From Anaerostipes rhamnosivorans (GTDB lineage: Bacteria > Bacillota > Clostridia > Lachnospirales > Lachnospiraceae), in the NCBI RefSeq assembly GCF_005280655.1, contig NZ_CP040058.1, positions 1,960,001 to 2,024,000 of the forward strand: 64,000 nt of DNA. The letters run 5' to 3'. Within the stretch, counting starts at the first letter, position 1. Each line of letters starts with the position of its first letter. Shown piece after piece: positions 42,592 through 51,339 of the stretch. The notes under the pieces were generated by a model. It saw only the letters and a program-made list of their open reading frames with translations, made no database searches and was not told the origin of the DNA. The position numbers and the translations under genes were made by a program.

Positions 42592-44868
42592 CTATCCTAC
42601 CTTTCTCTCTATATCTACCACACCTTCAATGTTTCTAATCCTTGCGATCACTTGGTTGAGCTGGGCGACGCCATTGATGTCAAATGACATACTGAGCGTA
42701 GCCCTGCCCTTTTTAGAATTTGAAACGTTCATGGTCAAAATATCAATGTCCAGTTCCAAAAAAACCTTGGAGACATCCGCCAGCATTCCCTTGCGATTGT
42801 TGGCGTAAATAGAAATCTCCGTCGTATAAGTCTGCCCGGAGCCCTCGGAGCCTTCCTGCCATTCGGCCTCAATCAGCCGTGACCGGTCTGTCTCTGACAT
42901 ACTCAGCAGATTGACGCAGTCTGTCCTGTGAATGGAGACTCCGCGTCCCCTGGTGACAAATCCCACGATCTCGTCCCCCGGCACAGGATTGCAGCATTTG
43001 GAAAACCGCACTGCCACATCATCCACACCTTTGACGACAATACCGCCCTTCTGCTTTTCTTCTGGACGGCGCTCCCGAACATGTTCTGACGCCTCTAACA
43101 CCTGTTCATCGGTGACCTTCTGCTTCTGGTCCTTATTAAACTCTTCCACCAGCTTGTTGACGACCTGGCCCTCCTTCAGCCCGCCGTGCCCCACGGCGGC
43201 ACAGACAGATTCCCAGTCCTTAAACCCGTATTTCAACTGTACCTTTTTAATATATTCCGGCTTTAAGTAATGTGGCAGTTCAATTCGTTTCCCCTTGCAG
43301 TACTTCTCCAGCATATCCTTGCCCTTGACAATGTTCTCTTCCTTAAACTGGGTTTTGAACCACTGATTAATCTTACTCTTAGCCTGCGTGGACTTGACGA
43401 TGCCCAGCCAGTCCCTGCTGGGTCCCTTGGAATTTTGGGATGTGATCACTTCCACCCGGTCTCCGTTTTGCAGGTGATAGTCAAACGGCACTTGTCTTCC
43501 ATTAACTCTGGCTCCCACCATGGTATTCCCCACGGCACTGTGGATACAGTAGGCAAAGTCAATCGGCGTAGAACCGTTGGCAAGGCTTTTCACATCTCCG
43601 TTGGGCGTAAAGCAGTAAACCTGCTCAGCAAACAGATCCAGATTGGTTTTTAACAGGGATAAAAACTCCTTGTTGTCGTCCATATCCTGCTGCCACTCTA
43701 AGATCTCCCTAAGCCAGGAAAGCTTTTCTTCTTCTTTGTTGACACCTACGTTATGGCTGTCTTCTTTATACTTCCAATGGGCCGCTATACCGTATTCCGC
43801 AATTTTGTGCATCTCAAATGTCCGAATCTGGATCTCAAAGGGATGCCCCTCCGGCCCGATCAGTGTTGTATGCAGTGACTGGTACATATTCTGCTTCGGC
43901 ATAGCGATATAGTCTTTGAATCTTCCGGGGATTGGCTTGTACATTTCATGGATCACTCCCAGAGCCGCATAACAGTCTTTTACAGTGTCCACCTTGATGC
44001 GCACCGCAAACAAGTCATAGATCTGGTCCAGGGTCTTATTCTGGTTCACCATCTTTTTGTAAATGCTGAAAAAATGCTTCACCCGGCCATCGATCTCCGC
44101 TTTGATGCCGCTGCGCTCAATATGCCCGCTGACCTCATCTACAATATCCTTGATGTAGGCTTCTCTTCGGACCTTCTGTGAATCCAGAGAATGCTCCAAT
44201 TCTTTGTAAACATCCGGCTTTAAATACCTTAAGGACAGATCATCCAACTCCACCTTGATCTTGGAAATACCAAGCCTGTGGGCGATTGGAGCATAAATAT
44301 CCATAGTCTCCCTGGACTTCTCCTTCTGCTTTTCAGGCTTCATAAACTGCATGGTCCGCATATTGTGCAGACGGTCTGCCAGCTTGATCAAAATGACCCG
44401 GATGTCCTTTGCCATGGCCAGAAACATCTTGCGAAGATTCTCCGCTTGTACTTCGATCTTATCCTTGGAATAGCTCAGCTGTCCTAACTTCGTGACACCA
44501 TCCACAAGCTGGGCGACTTCCACCCCGAACTCCCGGACCACATCCTCGTAGGTCACATCCGTGTCTTCCACCACATCGTGCAGAAGGCCAGCAATGATCG
44601 TCTCTCGGTCAAGTTCCAGTTCCGCCAGGATGATGGCGACACAAATAGGATGAATGATATAGGGTTCCCCAGACTTTCTCTTCTGATCCCTGTGGGCTTC
44701 ATAGGCCATGTCATAGGCCTTTCCCACCATCTCTATATCTTCATCACTGTATAAGCTCTTCATGGTATCCATCAGTTGCAGACGGAGTTCCTCAGGAGCT
44801 GTAAAACTCTTCGGATTGCTGATATCTTTTTTTACACGGTTTATTTTTGTTTTGCTGTTTTGCTCCAT
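42592..44868 (-). CDS. relA: Bifunctional (p)ppGpp synthetase/hydrolase
   Basis: 758 residues, full length. The HD hydrolase domain has AGLLHDVVEDTDVTYEDVVR. The synthetase domain has RFKDYIAMPKQNMYQSLHTT. The TGS domain (CFTPNGDVKSLANGSTPIDF) follows, then a zinc-finger-like region (FSKCCNPVPGDEIVGFVTRG) and a C-terminal ACT domain. Both catalytic domains look intact, so it makes and degrades the stringent-response alarmone. GGAG lies upstream of the ATG. It follows pyrI by 16 bases, linking growth control with pyrimidine synthesis in one transcript. Confidence 0.95.
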   Translation of the reverse strand: MEQNSKTKINRVKKDISNPKSFTAPEELRLQLMDTMKSLYSDEDIEMVGKAYDMAYEAHRDQKRKSGEPYIIHPICVAIILAELELDRETIIAGLLHDVVEDTDVTYEDVVREFGVEVAQLVDGVTKLGQLSYSKDKIEVQAENLRKMFLAMAKDIRVILIKLADRLHNMRTMQFMKPEKQKEKSRETMDIYAPIAHRLGISKIKVELDDLSLRYLKPDVYKELEHSLDSQKVRREAYIKDIVDEVSGHIERSGIKAEIDGRVKHFFSIYKKMVNQNKTLDQIYDLFAVRIKVDTVKDCYAALGVIHEMYKPIPGRFKDYIAMPKQNMYQSLHTTLIGPEGHPFEIQIRTFEMHKIAEYGIAAHWKYKEDSHNVGVNKEEEKLSWLREILEWQQDMDDNKEFLSLLKTNLDLFAEQVYCFTPNGDVKSLANGSTPIDFAYCIHSAVGNTMVGARVNGRQVPFDYHLQNGDRVEVITSQNSKGPSRDWLGIVKSTQAKSKINQWFKTQFKEENIVKGKDMLEKYCKGKRIELPHYLKPEYIKKVQLKYGFKDWESVCAAVGHGGLKEGQVVNKLVEEFNKDQKQKVTDEQVLEASEHVRERRPEEKQKGGIVVKGVDDVAVRFSKCCNPVPGDEIVGFVTRGRGVSIHRTDCVNLLSMSETDRSRLIEAEWQEGSEGSGQTYTTEISIYANNRKGMLADVSKVFLELDIDILTMNVSNSKKGRATLSMSFDINGVAQLNQVIARIRNIEGVVDIERKVG

Positions 44869-44884
44869 TGGCAGCCACTCCAGT

Positions 44885-45307
44885 TTAATTATTTTTTAAT
44901 TTTGATTCACAGTAAATACACCTGTAAACCTTGTTCTCTTTGTCCACAAGCTTAAAAGTATGATCGATCTCCTGTTCTATGGATGTGATGCACCGCGGAT
45001 TCTTACATCTTGCAATGTTGGTGATGACCTCAGGAAGCGCCACCTTATGCTTGGACTTTAATTTGCCGTCCTCGATGATACAGACACTGGCATTGGGGTC
45101 CACATACCCCAGGACATCCAGATCGATGTCAAAATTGTCCGAAATTTTAATGATGTCTTTCTTGCCGAGCTTGTTACTCTTGGCGTTCTGTATGATGGCA
45201 ATGCTGCAGTCCAGCTTATCAAGCCCCAGCTGGTAGTAGATATCCATTCCTTTTCCGGCTGTGATATGATCTAAAACGATCCCGTTCTTAATACTATCTA
45301 TGTTCAT
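44885..45307 (-). CDS. pyrI: Aspartate carbamoyltransferase regulatory subunit
   Basis: 140 residues. The N-terminal allosteric domain ([20 protein letters not shown]) binds nucleotides in characterised PyrI. The C-terminal zinc domain holds four cysteines in CKNPRC and CIYCESK. It associates with PyrB to give nucleotide feedback control. Its start overlaps the pyrB stop by four bases. PyrI is common in Clostridia and absent from Bacillus. Confidence 0.9.
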   Translation of the reverse strand: MNIDSIKNGIVLDHITAGKGMDIYYQLGLDKLDCSIAIIQNAKSNKLGKKDIIKISDNFDIDLDVLGYVDPNASVCIIEDGKLKSKHKVALPEVITNIARCKNPRCITSIEQEIDHTFKLVDKENKVYRCIYCESKLKNN

Positions 45308-46221
45308 GCCATAACCCCCAATAAATCCATGATCAACGCCATCCTCACATGCTTGCCGTTTAACGCCTGCTTAAAGTAGCACGCCCTCGGATCTTCGTCC
45401 ACTTTTACAGAGATCTCATTGACTCTCGGCAATGGATGCAGGATGGACAGATCAGCCTTCGCGTTTTTTAACTTTTCAGGATCCAGGATGTAGCTGTCCT
45501 TTAAACGCACATAGTCAGCCTCATTAAAGAAACGTTCTCTCTGGACTCTGGTCATATAGATGATATCCAGTTCAGGCATGACTTCTTCCATTCTCCTGGC
45601 TTCGCGGAACGGGATATTTTTCTTTTCAAATACATCCTTCTTCAAGTATTCCGGTATCTGCAGTTCTTCCGGTGAGATCATGATAAACGTAATATTTTCA
45701 TATCTGGAAAGCGCTTTGATTAGGGAATGTACGGTACGGCCGAACTTTAAATCCCCGCAGAAACCGATGGTCAGATTATTAAGGCGCCCTTTCTCCCTAC
45801 GGATGGTCAAAAGATCGGTCAGTGTCTGTGTCGGATGGTTATGACCGCCGTCCCCGGCATTGATAATTGGGATATCCACATGCTTTGATGCCACATACGG
45901 AGCCCCTTCCTTTGGATGCCGCATGGCAATGATGTCTGCGTAGCAGGCCACCGTGCGCGCAGTGTCGGCGATACTTTCTCCCTTGGCCGCGGAGGAAGAA
46001 TCAGCAGAAGAAAAACCAAGTACACTGCCGCCTAACTCCATCATGGCCGCTTCAAAGCTTAACCTTGTCCTGGTACTTGGTTCAAAAAATAAAGTCGCCA
46101 GCTTCTTATATCTGCATACTTCCCGATACTTTTCCGGCCTTGACGAGATCTCATCCGCAAGATTTAACAGCCTGTCGACGTCATCCACAGACAAATCCAT
46201 AGGATCGATTAAATGTTTCAT
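45304..46221 (-). CDS. pyrB: Aspartate carbamoyltransferase catalytic subunit
   Basis: 305 residues, family length. The carbamoyl-phosphate motif [20 protein letters not shown] is intact, as are the [12 protein letters not shown] block and the aspartate-binding [11 protein letters not shown]. It catalyses the first committed step of pyrimidine synthesis. It opens a seven-gene operon. AGGAGG precedes the ATG, and the promoter lies only about 30 bases upstream, so there is no room for a PyrR-binding attenuator. Confidence 0.95.
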   Translation of the reverse strand: MKHLIDPMDLSVDDVDRLLNLADEISSRPEKYREVCRYKKLATLFFEPSTRTRLSFEAAMMELGGSVLGFSSADSSSAAKGESIADTARTVACYADIIAMRHPKEGAPYVASKHVDIPIINAGDGGHNHPTQTLTDLLTIRREKGRLNNLTIGFCGDLKFGRTVHSLIKALSRYENITFIMISPEELQIPEYLKKDVFEKKNIPFREARRMEEVMPELDIIYMTRVQRERFFNEADYVRLKDSYILDPEKLKNAKADLSILHPLPRVNEISVKVDEDPRACYFKQALNGKHVRMALIMDLLGVMA

Positions 46222-46252
46222 TGAAAGTACCTCCTAATCTTATGTTATAATA

Positions 46253-46281
46253 ATTCTACATTTTTAGACCAATAGTGTCAA
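46253..46281 (-). promoter_or_regulatory. Promoter of the pyrB-hisS operon
   Basis: TTGACA (46281-46276) and TAGAAT (46258-46253) are separated by 17 bases. The 5' leader would be about 25 nt. Confidence 0.75.
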
Positions 46282-46285
46282 TGAA

Positions 46286-47176
46286 TTACTTATATTTTAG
46301 CAGTCCTTTTTCCAGCAGTTCCGAAGGCCTGTAAGAAAGCTTTGCCTTCCGGAGTCCTTCTTCTCCCAGGTCCTCTTCCCTGTTGATATATTCGTAATCC
46401 ATGGCCTCATGCAGAATAAACTGCTGGTTGATCATCGGGTAGGCGCCCTGAATCTCTCCAAAAGCCTTTTCAAAGTGGACCACAAAGGTATCGTCTGTTG
46501 TGCCCTCTCCAATAGCAAACGCAATGATCTTACCGTCACTTCTCAAAATCCCGCCTTTTAAATCCAGTTCCTTGTAATACATCAGGGCATTTTTCGCTGC
46601 ACAGATCTCTTCATGCTTGTCGGAATCTTCCTGCTCTGTGGCCTCATTTGCCATTTTCCATTCCATAAGCATAGTCAATGCCTCTAAGGCATTTTCATCA
46701 TTTAATGACTCATAGGACCATTCATGGTTTTCCTTAAACCGATTGATGTGATTCCTTTTTCCATGGAGCTTCTTTCCTTTTAATGTGGCAAGAGACTCCC
46801 TCTCATAGATATAATCAAAAAGATCCCGGTCATATTCCACTGTGAAAATATCCCCGAACATCTCCTTCATCTTTTCTTCTGTCTCTTTCAGAATGCCGTG
46901 CATGGCAAATGGAATGCCCTGCTCTTTACAGTATTCCATGACAGCTTCCACGGCCTTTTTAGCGTCTCCGTCCCCGATCGGGTAGCTGAAGGTACAGCCG
47001 CTCTCGTCATCGGACCGGATGATGAGCATATTTTCTGCCATAGCATATGACATATGATAATGATCCTTCCATAGAATCAAAGTTGCCGCTGAAAAATCAG
47101 CGCTCCGGTAATTCACTTTTTTAAAATACTCATCCAGCATTTCTTTATCTTCCAACTGCGGTGTCTTAAAATCCAT
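46286..47176 (-). CDS. DUF2156 (GNAT-like, MprF C-terminal-domain-related) protein
   Basis: 296 residues. KLHGKRNHINRFKENHEWSY matches the DUF2156 signature, and the rest follows the double-GNAT plan of the aminoacyl-phospholipid synthase domain of MprF. No membrane segments are present, so it is a soluble stand-alone form. Stand-alone DUF2156 proteins are abundant in Clostridia with no established reaction; transfer of an aminoacyl group from tRNA is a reasonable guess. AAAGGAG lies upstream. Third in an operon after the RlmH-like gene. Confidence 0.8.
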   Translation of the reverse strand: MDFKTPQLEDKEMLDEYFKKVNYRSADFSAATLILWKDHYHMSYAMAENMLIIRSDDESGCTFSYPIGDGDAKKAVEAVMEYCKEQGIPFAMHGILKETEEKMKEMFGDIFTVEYDRDLFDYIYERESLATLKGKKLHGKRNHINRFKENHEWSYESLNDENALEALTMLMEWKMANEATEQEDSDKHEEICAAKNALMYYKELDLKGGILRSDGKIIAFAIGEGTTDDTFVVHFEKAFGEIQGAYPMINQQFILHEAMDYEYINREEDLGEEGLRKAKLSYRPSELLEKGLLKYK

Positions 47177-47191
47177 TGTAAACTCCTTTAA

Positions 47192-47596
47192 TTATTTATG
47201 ATAAGGCTGACGGTTGATGATCCGAAAGCCCCTGTAAATCTGCTCTAAAAGGACGGTCGCGCACAATTCCGGGGCCATATGAAAGGACGAGATGGAAAAC
47301 TCCGAGAAGTCATGCTCTTTGCTGAACTCCCCAATATAAAAGCAGATATTAGAACAGCCGTCTATCATCCAACGGCTGATCTCATCTGCAAATGCAGTGC
47401 TCTCCATACTCTTCCCTAAACTGGACACGAAAAAATGCTTTCCTTCCTTCTCAAAGATTCTTCCCAATTGTTTCTCTTTTTTTACATACTTGATTTCTAT
47501 TGTACAATATTTTCCCAGACGTTTCAAATATTCTTCCATTGCCTGGACATAAAATGCGTCTTTGTTCTTCTGTAATATGAAAATAGAAAACTTCAT
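47192..47596 (-). CDS. Diverged RlmH-like SPOUT methyltransferase
   Basis: 134 residues. The C-terminus LLEQIYRGFRIINRQPYHK is the near-invariant end of RlmH, which methylates pseudouridine 1915 of 23S rRNA. The middle is shorter than in canonical RlmH (about 159 residues), and the expected glycine-rich SAM loop (I-G-G-S/A-x-G) reads FYIGEFSKEHD. It may be a lineage-specific RlmH or a paralog with altered function. Its ATG overlaps the preceding gene by four bases. A canonical copy elsewhere in the genome would decide. Confidence 0.7.
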   Translation of the reverse strand: MKFSIFILQKNKDAFYVQAMEEYLKRLGKYCTIEIKYVKKEKQLGRIFEKEGKHFFVSSLGKSMESTAFADEISRWMIDGCSNICFYIGEFSKEHDFSEFSISSFHMAPELCATVLLEQIYRGFRIINRQPYHK

Positions 47597-48258
47597 GATG
47601 ATTTGCCTTTGTCAAAAAACTTTTTAAGCTTCTTATCTGATTTCAGCGCCTTTTCAAACGCATTGTTTGTCTCCTTGATCAACTGTTTTACCTTTTCTTT
47701 TCCTAATGCTATATTCAGGGCATTCTTGATCTGGTCAGTATAGTGTTTTTCATTGTTATAAAGCTGAAAAGACTGGCCCTTTTTCACAACATAATACTGG
47801 CTCATCCCAGGCGCAGACGTCTTGATGCCGCGGATCTTTGTGTTGTAGACGGCATAGACAATATAAGAGTTGTCATCTGCACCCTCCTCAACATGGAATG
47901 ATAGATCCTGATATGCTTCCACATACTTATGTAACTTTTTGACCGTACGGCTGGAAATCAGTTCCTTGGGGTCCTCCGTCATGGCCTTGAGGCCTTTTTC
48001 ATCTCCTGCTTCCAGTTTCTTATAGTAATTCTTCATGAACGCAAGGACTTTATCTGTTTCCGACTCCACTTGCCGGGCCGTGGCAGATACATCTGTATTC
48101 TCCTTTTCTGAGGCTTTTGTCTCTTCCCTGAATATTTTTTCATTTGTGATCTTTTCTGTATGCTCCTTGTCCAATTTCAGAAAAATCAAAAAACAAGCGC
48201 AAAAAAATAAAATCCAGCTCAAAACGATAACGGTGACTGTTGATTTCTTTAGCTTCAC
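47593..48258 (-). CDS. Membrane-anchored hypothetical protein
   Basis: 221 residues. One N-terminal membrane segment (VTVIVLSWILFFCACFLIFL), then a charged linker and an extracytoplasmic domain from about residue 65 of NTF2-like appearance (FMKNYYKKLEAGDEKGLKAM, then SYIVYAVYNTKIRG). The C-terminus is lysine-rich. GTG start with GGAGG 9 bases upstream. It begins the three-gene unit with the RlmH-like and DUF2156 genes. The function is unknown. Confidence 0.65.
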   Translation of the reverse strand: MKLKKSTVTVIVLSWILFFCACFLIFLKLDKEHTEKITNEKIFREETKASEKENTDVSATARQVESETDKVLAFMKNYYKKLEAGDEKGLKAMTEDPKELISSRTVKKLHKYVEAYQDLSFHVEEGADDNSYIVYAVYNTKIRGIKTSAPGMSQYYVVKKGQSFQLYNNEKHYTDQIKNALNIALGKEKVKQLIKETNNAFEKALKSDKKLKKFFDKGKSS

Positions 48259-48319
48259 TTACCATGCCTCCATATAAATAGTTTTTTTAATTATAGCACA
48301 TCCCTTTTTTTGATACAAA

Positions 48320-48382
48320 GAAAACATAAAACCGCATCCCAGCATATCGTACGCACTGCGCAGAAATACGGCTGGGATGCGG
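48320..48382 (-). terminator. Terminator of the solitary prepilin gene
   Basis: CCGCATCCCAGC and GCTGGGATGCGG form a 12-bp stem with a 27-base loop, followed on the minus strand by TTTTATGTTTTC. Confidence 0.75.
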
Positions 48383-48406
48383 CTGTAAACGACAGCTGAT
48401 CCTCCG

Positions 48407-49279
48407 TTACTTTTGTTCCCTGAAACCAAGCTTCAGCAGGAAGTCATGCACCTCGTCCGGACTTTTAATGTTCGTCAGGGATGAAACTACAATATATGCC
48501 GGATGAGTGCCTGTCTTGTCGGTTGTGGTCTTGCCCGTTTCATATATTTTCCCGTCATAATATATAAGGTATGCTTTCCACTGCCCGTGCATGTCACTGG
48601 GATTAGATCCGTCACTTTTTGTAGCGATCAGCAGGGTACCAAAGGAATTGGAAACTCCCTTGGAAGACAAATAATAGGGCTGCCAGTAAAGCTGGTCTTC
48701 CAGCTGGTCAAAGTACTTGGATGTGAGGAAGGAGGAGTCTACCGGCATATATCCGTTCCCATGTTCATGCATATACTTCATCAGGGACTCCCTGCCGGCC
48801 CAGTTGTTTATCTTTCCCTCTTTATAGAGCTGTTCTACCAGCTTTTCATACTCATCCACGTATTGGTCCAAAGGGGTCAGGGCGTTTTCGTTGGAGATGA
48901 CGTATTTGACACCGGCATCCTTGTCATATTTTACACAAAGCCCATTTTCTGCTTTATAGGTCAGCGTCTGAATCTTCATCTCGCTGTCATCAAAAAAGAT
49001 ACTTCCCTTAAATGTCCCGTTCACTCCGGCCATGGATAATATCTGTTTTTTATCAGCTCCCACGGAAGTCAGCCTGTTTTTTGAATAAAGTTCCATATAA
49101 GCGCTCTGGGAAGCTGCCACCACAAGCTTGCACTCCGACTTGGCATCCGATTCTTTCTGTCTTTGCAGATACGCAGTGAAGGATGGAATCGCGACCGCAG
49201 CTAAGATGCCGATGATCACAAGGACAACTACCAGTTCCACCAGTGTGAACCCTTTTTTATTTTTGAAAGTCTGTTTCAT
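48407..49279 (-). CDS. Type IV prepilin-like protein, large solitary
   Basis: 290 residues. The class III signal is KKGFTLVELVVVLVIIGILA, cleaved after Gly10 with Phe+1 and Glu+5. The C-terminal part is much larger than that of a major pilin and not recognised (SYIVV is followed by a short end). It is processed by the PilD at 57468 presumably, although it is about 2 kb away from the main pilus locus and has its own terminator. It may be a minor pilin or a pseudopilin. TAAGGAGGA precedes the ATG. Confidence 0.8.
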   Translation of the reverse strand: MKQTFKNKKGFTLVELVVVLVIIGILAAVAIPSFTAYLQRQKESDAKSECKLVVAASQSAYMELYSKNRLTSVGADKKQILSMAGVNGTFKGSIFFDDSEMKIQTLTYKAENGLCVKYDKDAGVKYVISNENALTPLDQYVDEYEKLVEQLYKEGKINNWAGRESLMKYMHEHGNGYMPVDSSFLTSKYFDQLEDQLYWQPYYLSSKGVSNSFGTLLIATKSDGSNPSDMHGQWKAYLIYYDGKIYETGKTTTDKTGTHPAYIVVSSLTNIKSPDEVHDFLLKLGFREQK

Positions 49280-49336
49280 CCTTCTTCCTCCTTACAGGCG
49301 TTGACAGCTTATAAGTCTAATATACCTGATTTTGGA

Positions 49337-50161
49337 TCAAATTGAAATATGAAAAACGTCTATTTCGGGAGGAACGAAAAATCGGACAGGATAATGGGAC
49401 GTCCCGATTCCTGTATTGACAAACAGCTTCATCCCGTTTACAGAATAAAAACCGTTCGTATATTTCTTAGCGAGCGAGGTTTTCATCTTAAAAAAGGGAA
49501 GCTTCACCTGTCCACCATGGCTGTGGCCTGCCAAAATCAGATCAGCATTTTGGGCCGGAAGGCGGTCCGCCGCGTCCGGTTCATGAAGCATTAGAATCCT
49601 GTAGTCGCAGTTTTTGATATCCGCTGAATCCATCAGTGTGTAATCCGGTTTGCCGAACAGCACATCGTCCAGTCCGCCGATACAGATTTTCCTGCCGTTG
49701 GGAAGACGCACGGTCTCAGTCTCATTGGTGAGAAGCTGAAATCCTCCCTTTTTCATAATATCCGGGTAGGAGCGCATGGCACCGCCTCCATAGTCCCGGT
49801 TACCCCATACAGCGTATTTTCCGTATTTGGCATGGATTCCGGCCAGGGCCCTCTGCACTTTTTTTTCTGGATGGTAAACTGCATAGTTATCGTACAAGTC
49901 TCCGGTAAATACCACAATATCCGGGGACTGGCTGTTAATCTTCTCGACCAGTTTGTCCAGCCTGTTTTCTGTGTAGGATTCACTGACCTGAATATCTGAT
50001 ATATGGACGACTTTAAATTTTGTATTTGACGTTTCTTTTCCCAGCTGATAGTCATGGACCACAAGACGGTACGGTTCTATTTTCACTGCATATGCCGCTG
50101 ACAGACCTGCTAAGACCAGGAGCAGCAGAATAAGCAGAACAATTCTTTTAATAATCTTCAA
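49337..50161 (-). CDS. Membrane-anchored metallophosphoesterase (YkuE-like)
   Basis: 274 residues. One N-terminal membrane anchor (IVLLILLLLVLAGLSAAYAV) is followed by a calcineurin-like phosphoesterase: VVHISDIQV, FTGDLYDNY, WGNRDYGGG and LAGHSHGGQV carry the metal ligands. I start at the TTG at 50161, which has AAGGAG 8 bases upstream. A longer frame would start inside the family B repeat and give a spurious MRGWG leader. Relatives act on lipid or nucleotide phosphates outside the cell. Confidence 0.8.
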   Translation of the reverse strand: MKIIKRIVLLILLLLVLAGLSAAYAVKIEPYRLVVHDYQLGKETSNTKFKVVHISDIQVSESYTENRLDKLVEKINSQSPDIVVFTGDLYDNYAVYHPEKKVQRALAGIHAKYGKYAVWGNRDYGGGAMRSYPDIMKKGGFQLLTNETETVRLPNGRKICIGGLDDVLFGKPDYTLMDSADIKNCDYRILMLHEPDAADRLPAQNADLILAGHSHGGQVKLPFFKMKTSLAKKYTNGFYSVNGMKLFVNTGIGTSHYPVRFFVPPEIDVFHISI

Positions 50162-50192
50162 TGAGGTTCTCCTTTTGTTTCTGTGATTATAG

Positions 50193-50365
50193 AACAAAGT
50201 AGGCAAGCCCACTTCAACACCCCAACCTCTCACTCTTTGAGGGGCTTGGCAACTTTGCGCGCCAAATGCGATTTGACGCAGTCAAATGATTTCCTTACGC
50301 ATTTGTGTGCATAATGCCCGCAGGGCTTTTTTCTTCCATAGGATGCACTTTCCTATGAAATAAAG
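50193..50365 (+). repeat. Structured dispersed repeat, family B, copy 2 (full length)
   Basis: Starts with AACAAAGTAGGCAAGCCC and a CCTCTCA...TGAGGGG hairpin, closing with ACTTTG. Then CAAATGCG (50263-50270) pairs with CGCATTTG (50298-50305) around ATTTGAC-GCA-GTCAAAT. GCCC-GCA-GGGC plus T6 (50316-50332) is an intrinsic terminator. About 85% alike to 58262-58440 by eye. Confidence 0.8.
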
Positions 50366-50492
50366 AAAAAGCCGCATATTGCTATGCGCTTCTTTTATTG
50401 TTAGACGATCAATGCAAATTTATTTATGTTGTTTTTAAGTATACATGATAGAATGCTGAATAGCAAGACAGGATTAGCCAGTGCTTACTTAT
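50366..50492. other. Intergenic DNA
   Basis: No gene or clear signal in this AT-rich stretch; a 65-codon frame crossing it (50424-50621) spans a terminator and is not credible. Confidence 0.4.
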
Positions 50493-50543
50493 AGAAAAAA
50501 GGGAAAGAACCGTAAAAATCACACGGTTCTTTCCCTTTTTTCT
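50493..50543. terminator. Strong bidirectional terminator
   Basis: AGAAAAAAGGGAAAGAACCGT and its exact complement (50523-50543) enclose a 9-base loop. On the minus strand it ends the flavodoxin gene. Confidence 0.85.
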
Positions 50544-50565
50544 ATTAATTCCGGACATCTTATGA

Positions 50566-51048
50566 TCACAATCCGAGACTATCTGCCCATGTTTTGATGT
50601 CGTTTTGCCCTGCATTAGCATTAAATCGTTTTCCTGCCTTTAATATAGCTCCAGGACAAGACTTTTTTAGTTCTGCATTGGTATTTCCCATACCGCTGCT
50701 TCCCGATGTAGCAAACGGAACCACCGTCTTTCCGGTCAGATCGTACTGCTCAAGGAAAGAATTAATAATCGTAGGAGCGACATACCACCAGATCGGAAAT
50801 CCGAGATAGACCGTATCAAACTGTTCCATATTCTCTACCCTATTTGCAATAGGCGGACGGAAAGAAGCCTTCTCTTTCATCTCAATACAACTGCGGCTTT
50901 CCGGATTCATCCAATCAAGATCCGCCTTGCTGTATGGCCGCTCCGGCTGTATTTCATGCAGCTCGCCGCCGACAGCTTTCGCAAGGTTTTTTGCCAGTCC
51001 CGCGGTTACACCACTTGCAGAAAAATACGCTACTAAGGTTTTGCTCAC
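50566..51048 (-). CDS. Flavodoxin
   Basis: 160 residues. It has the FMN-phosphate loop YFSASGVTAGLAKNLAKAVG, a variant of the T/S-x-T-G-x-T motif, and the aromatic YLGFPIWWYVAPTII loop that stacks on the isoalloxazine ring. PFATSGSSGMGN completes the site. It transfers electrons or reduces quinones in the cytosol. GTG start with AAGGAGG upstream. Monocistronic with a strong terminator. Confidence 0.85.
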   Translation of the reverse strand: MSKTLVAYFSASGVTAGLAKNLAKAVGGELHEIQPERPYSKADLDWMNPESRSCIEMKEKASFRPPIANRVENMEQFDTVYLGFPIWWYVAPTIINSFLEQYDLTGKTVVPFATSGSSGMGNTNAELKKSCPGAILKAGKRFNANAGQNDIKTWADSLGL

Positions 51049-51191
51049 TTTTTATTCCTCCTTAATCAAAAATAAGATGTACCTTTTTCTGGCACATCTT
51101 TATTCTAACGCTCTGTATGAATGATGTAAAATGCCTATGTTGAATAGGCGGCGATTCATTTTTATATCAAGGTCTGCCCTTGAATATAAAA

Positions 51192-51264
51192 TGCACCAGG
51201 CAGGAGTCGAACCTGCGACCAACAACTTCGGAGGCTGTCACTCTATCCACTGAGTTACTGATGC
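51192..51264 (-). tRNA. tRNA-Arg (anticodon CCG)
   Basis: Folds completely: acceptor GCATCAG/CTGGTGC, D-arm ACTC/GAGT with loop AGTGGATA, anticodon stem ACAGC/GTTGT and loop CTCCGAA giving anticodon CCG (reads CGG, arginine), T-arm GCAGG/CCTGC with loop TTCGACT. The discriminator base is A. The CCA end is not encoded, so it is added by nucleotidyltransferase. Confidence 0.95.
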
Positions 51265-51293
51265 ACAATGCCGTGATTTAACGTCCGTGTTAT

Positions 51294-51322
51294 ATATTAC
51301 AACATTTTGATTTGATTTGCAA
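51294..51322 (-). promoter_or_regulatory. Promoter of tRNA-Arg
   Basis: TTGCAA (51322-51317) and TAATAT (51299-51294) with a 17-base spacer, about 30 bases upstream of the tRNA 5' end. Confidence 0.6.
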
Positions 51323-51339
51323 TCCTAAATTTTAAATCT

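Noticed and set aside
46222-46285. PyrR-dependent attenuator before pyrB
   Set aside because: The leader is about 25 nt and has no hairpin.
49337-50233. Longer start for the phosphoesterase beginning MRGWGVEVGLPTLF
   Set aside because: That leader is translated from the family B repeat, and a matching MRGWGDEVDLPTLF occurs from copy 3 near pilD. The TTG at 50161 has a proper ribosome site.
50424-50621. 65-codon frame between repeat copy 2 and flavodoxin
   Set aside because: It spans a strong terminator and has no ribosome site.
51192-51264. tRNA-Arg as attachment site of an integrated element
   Set aside because: There is no integrase, no repeated tRNA 3' end nearby, and the neighbours are chromosomal.
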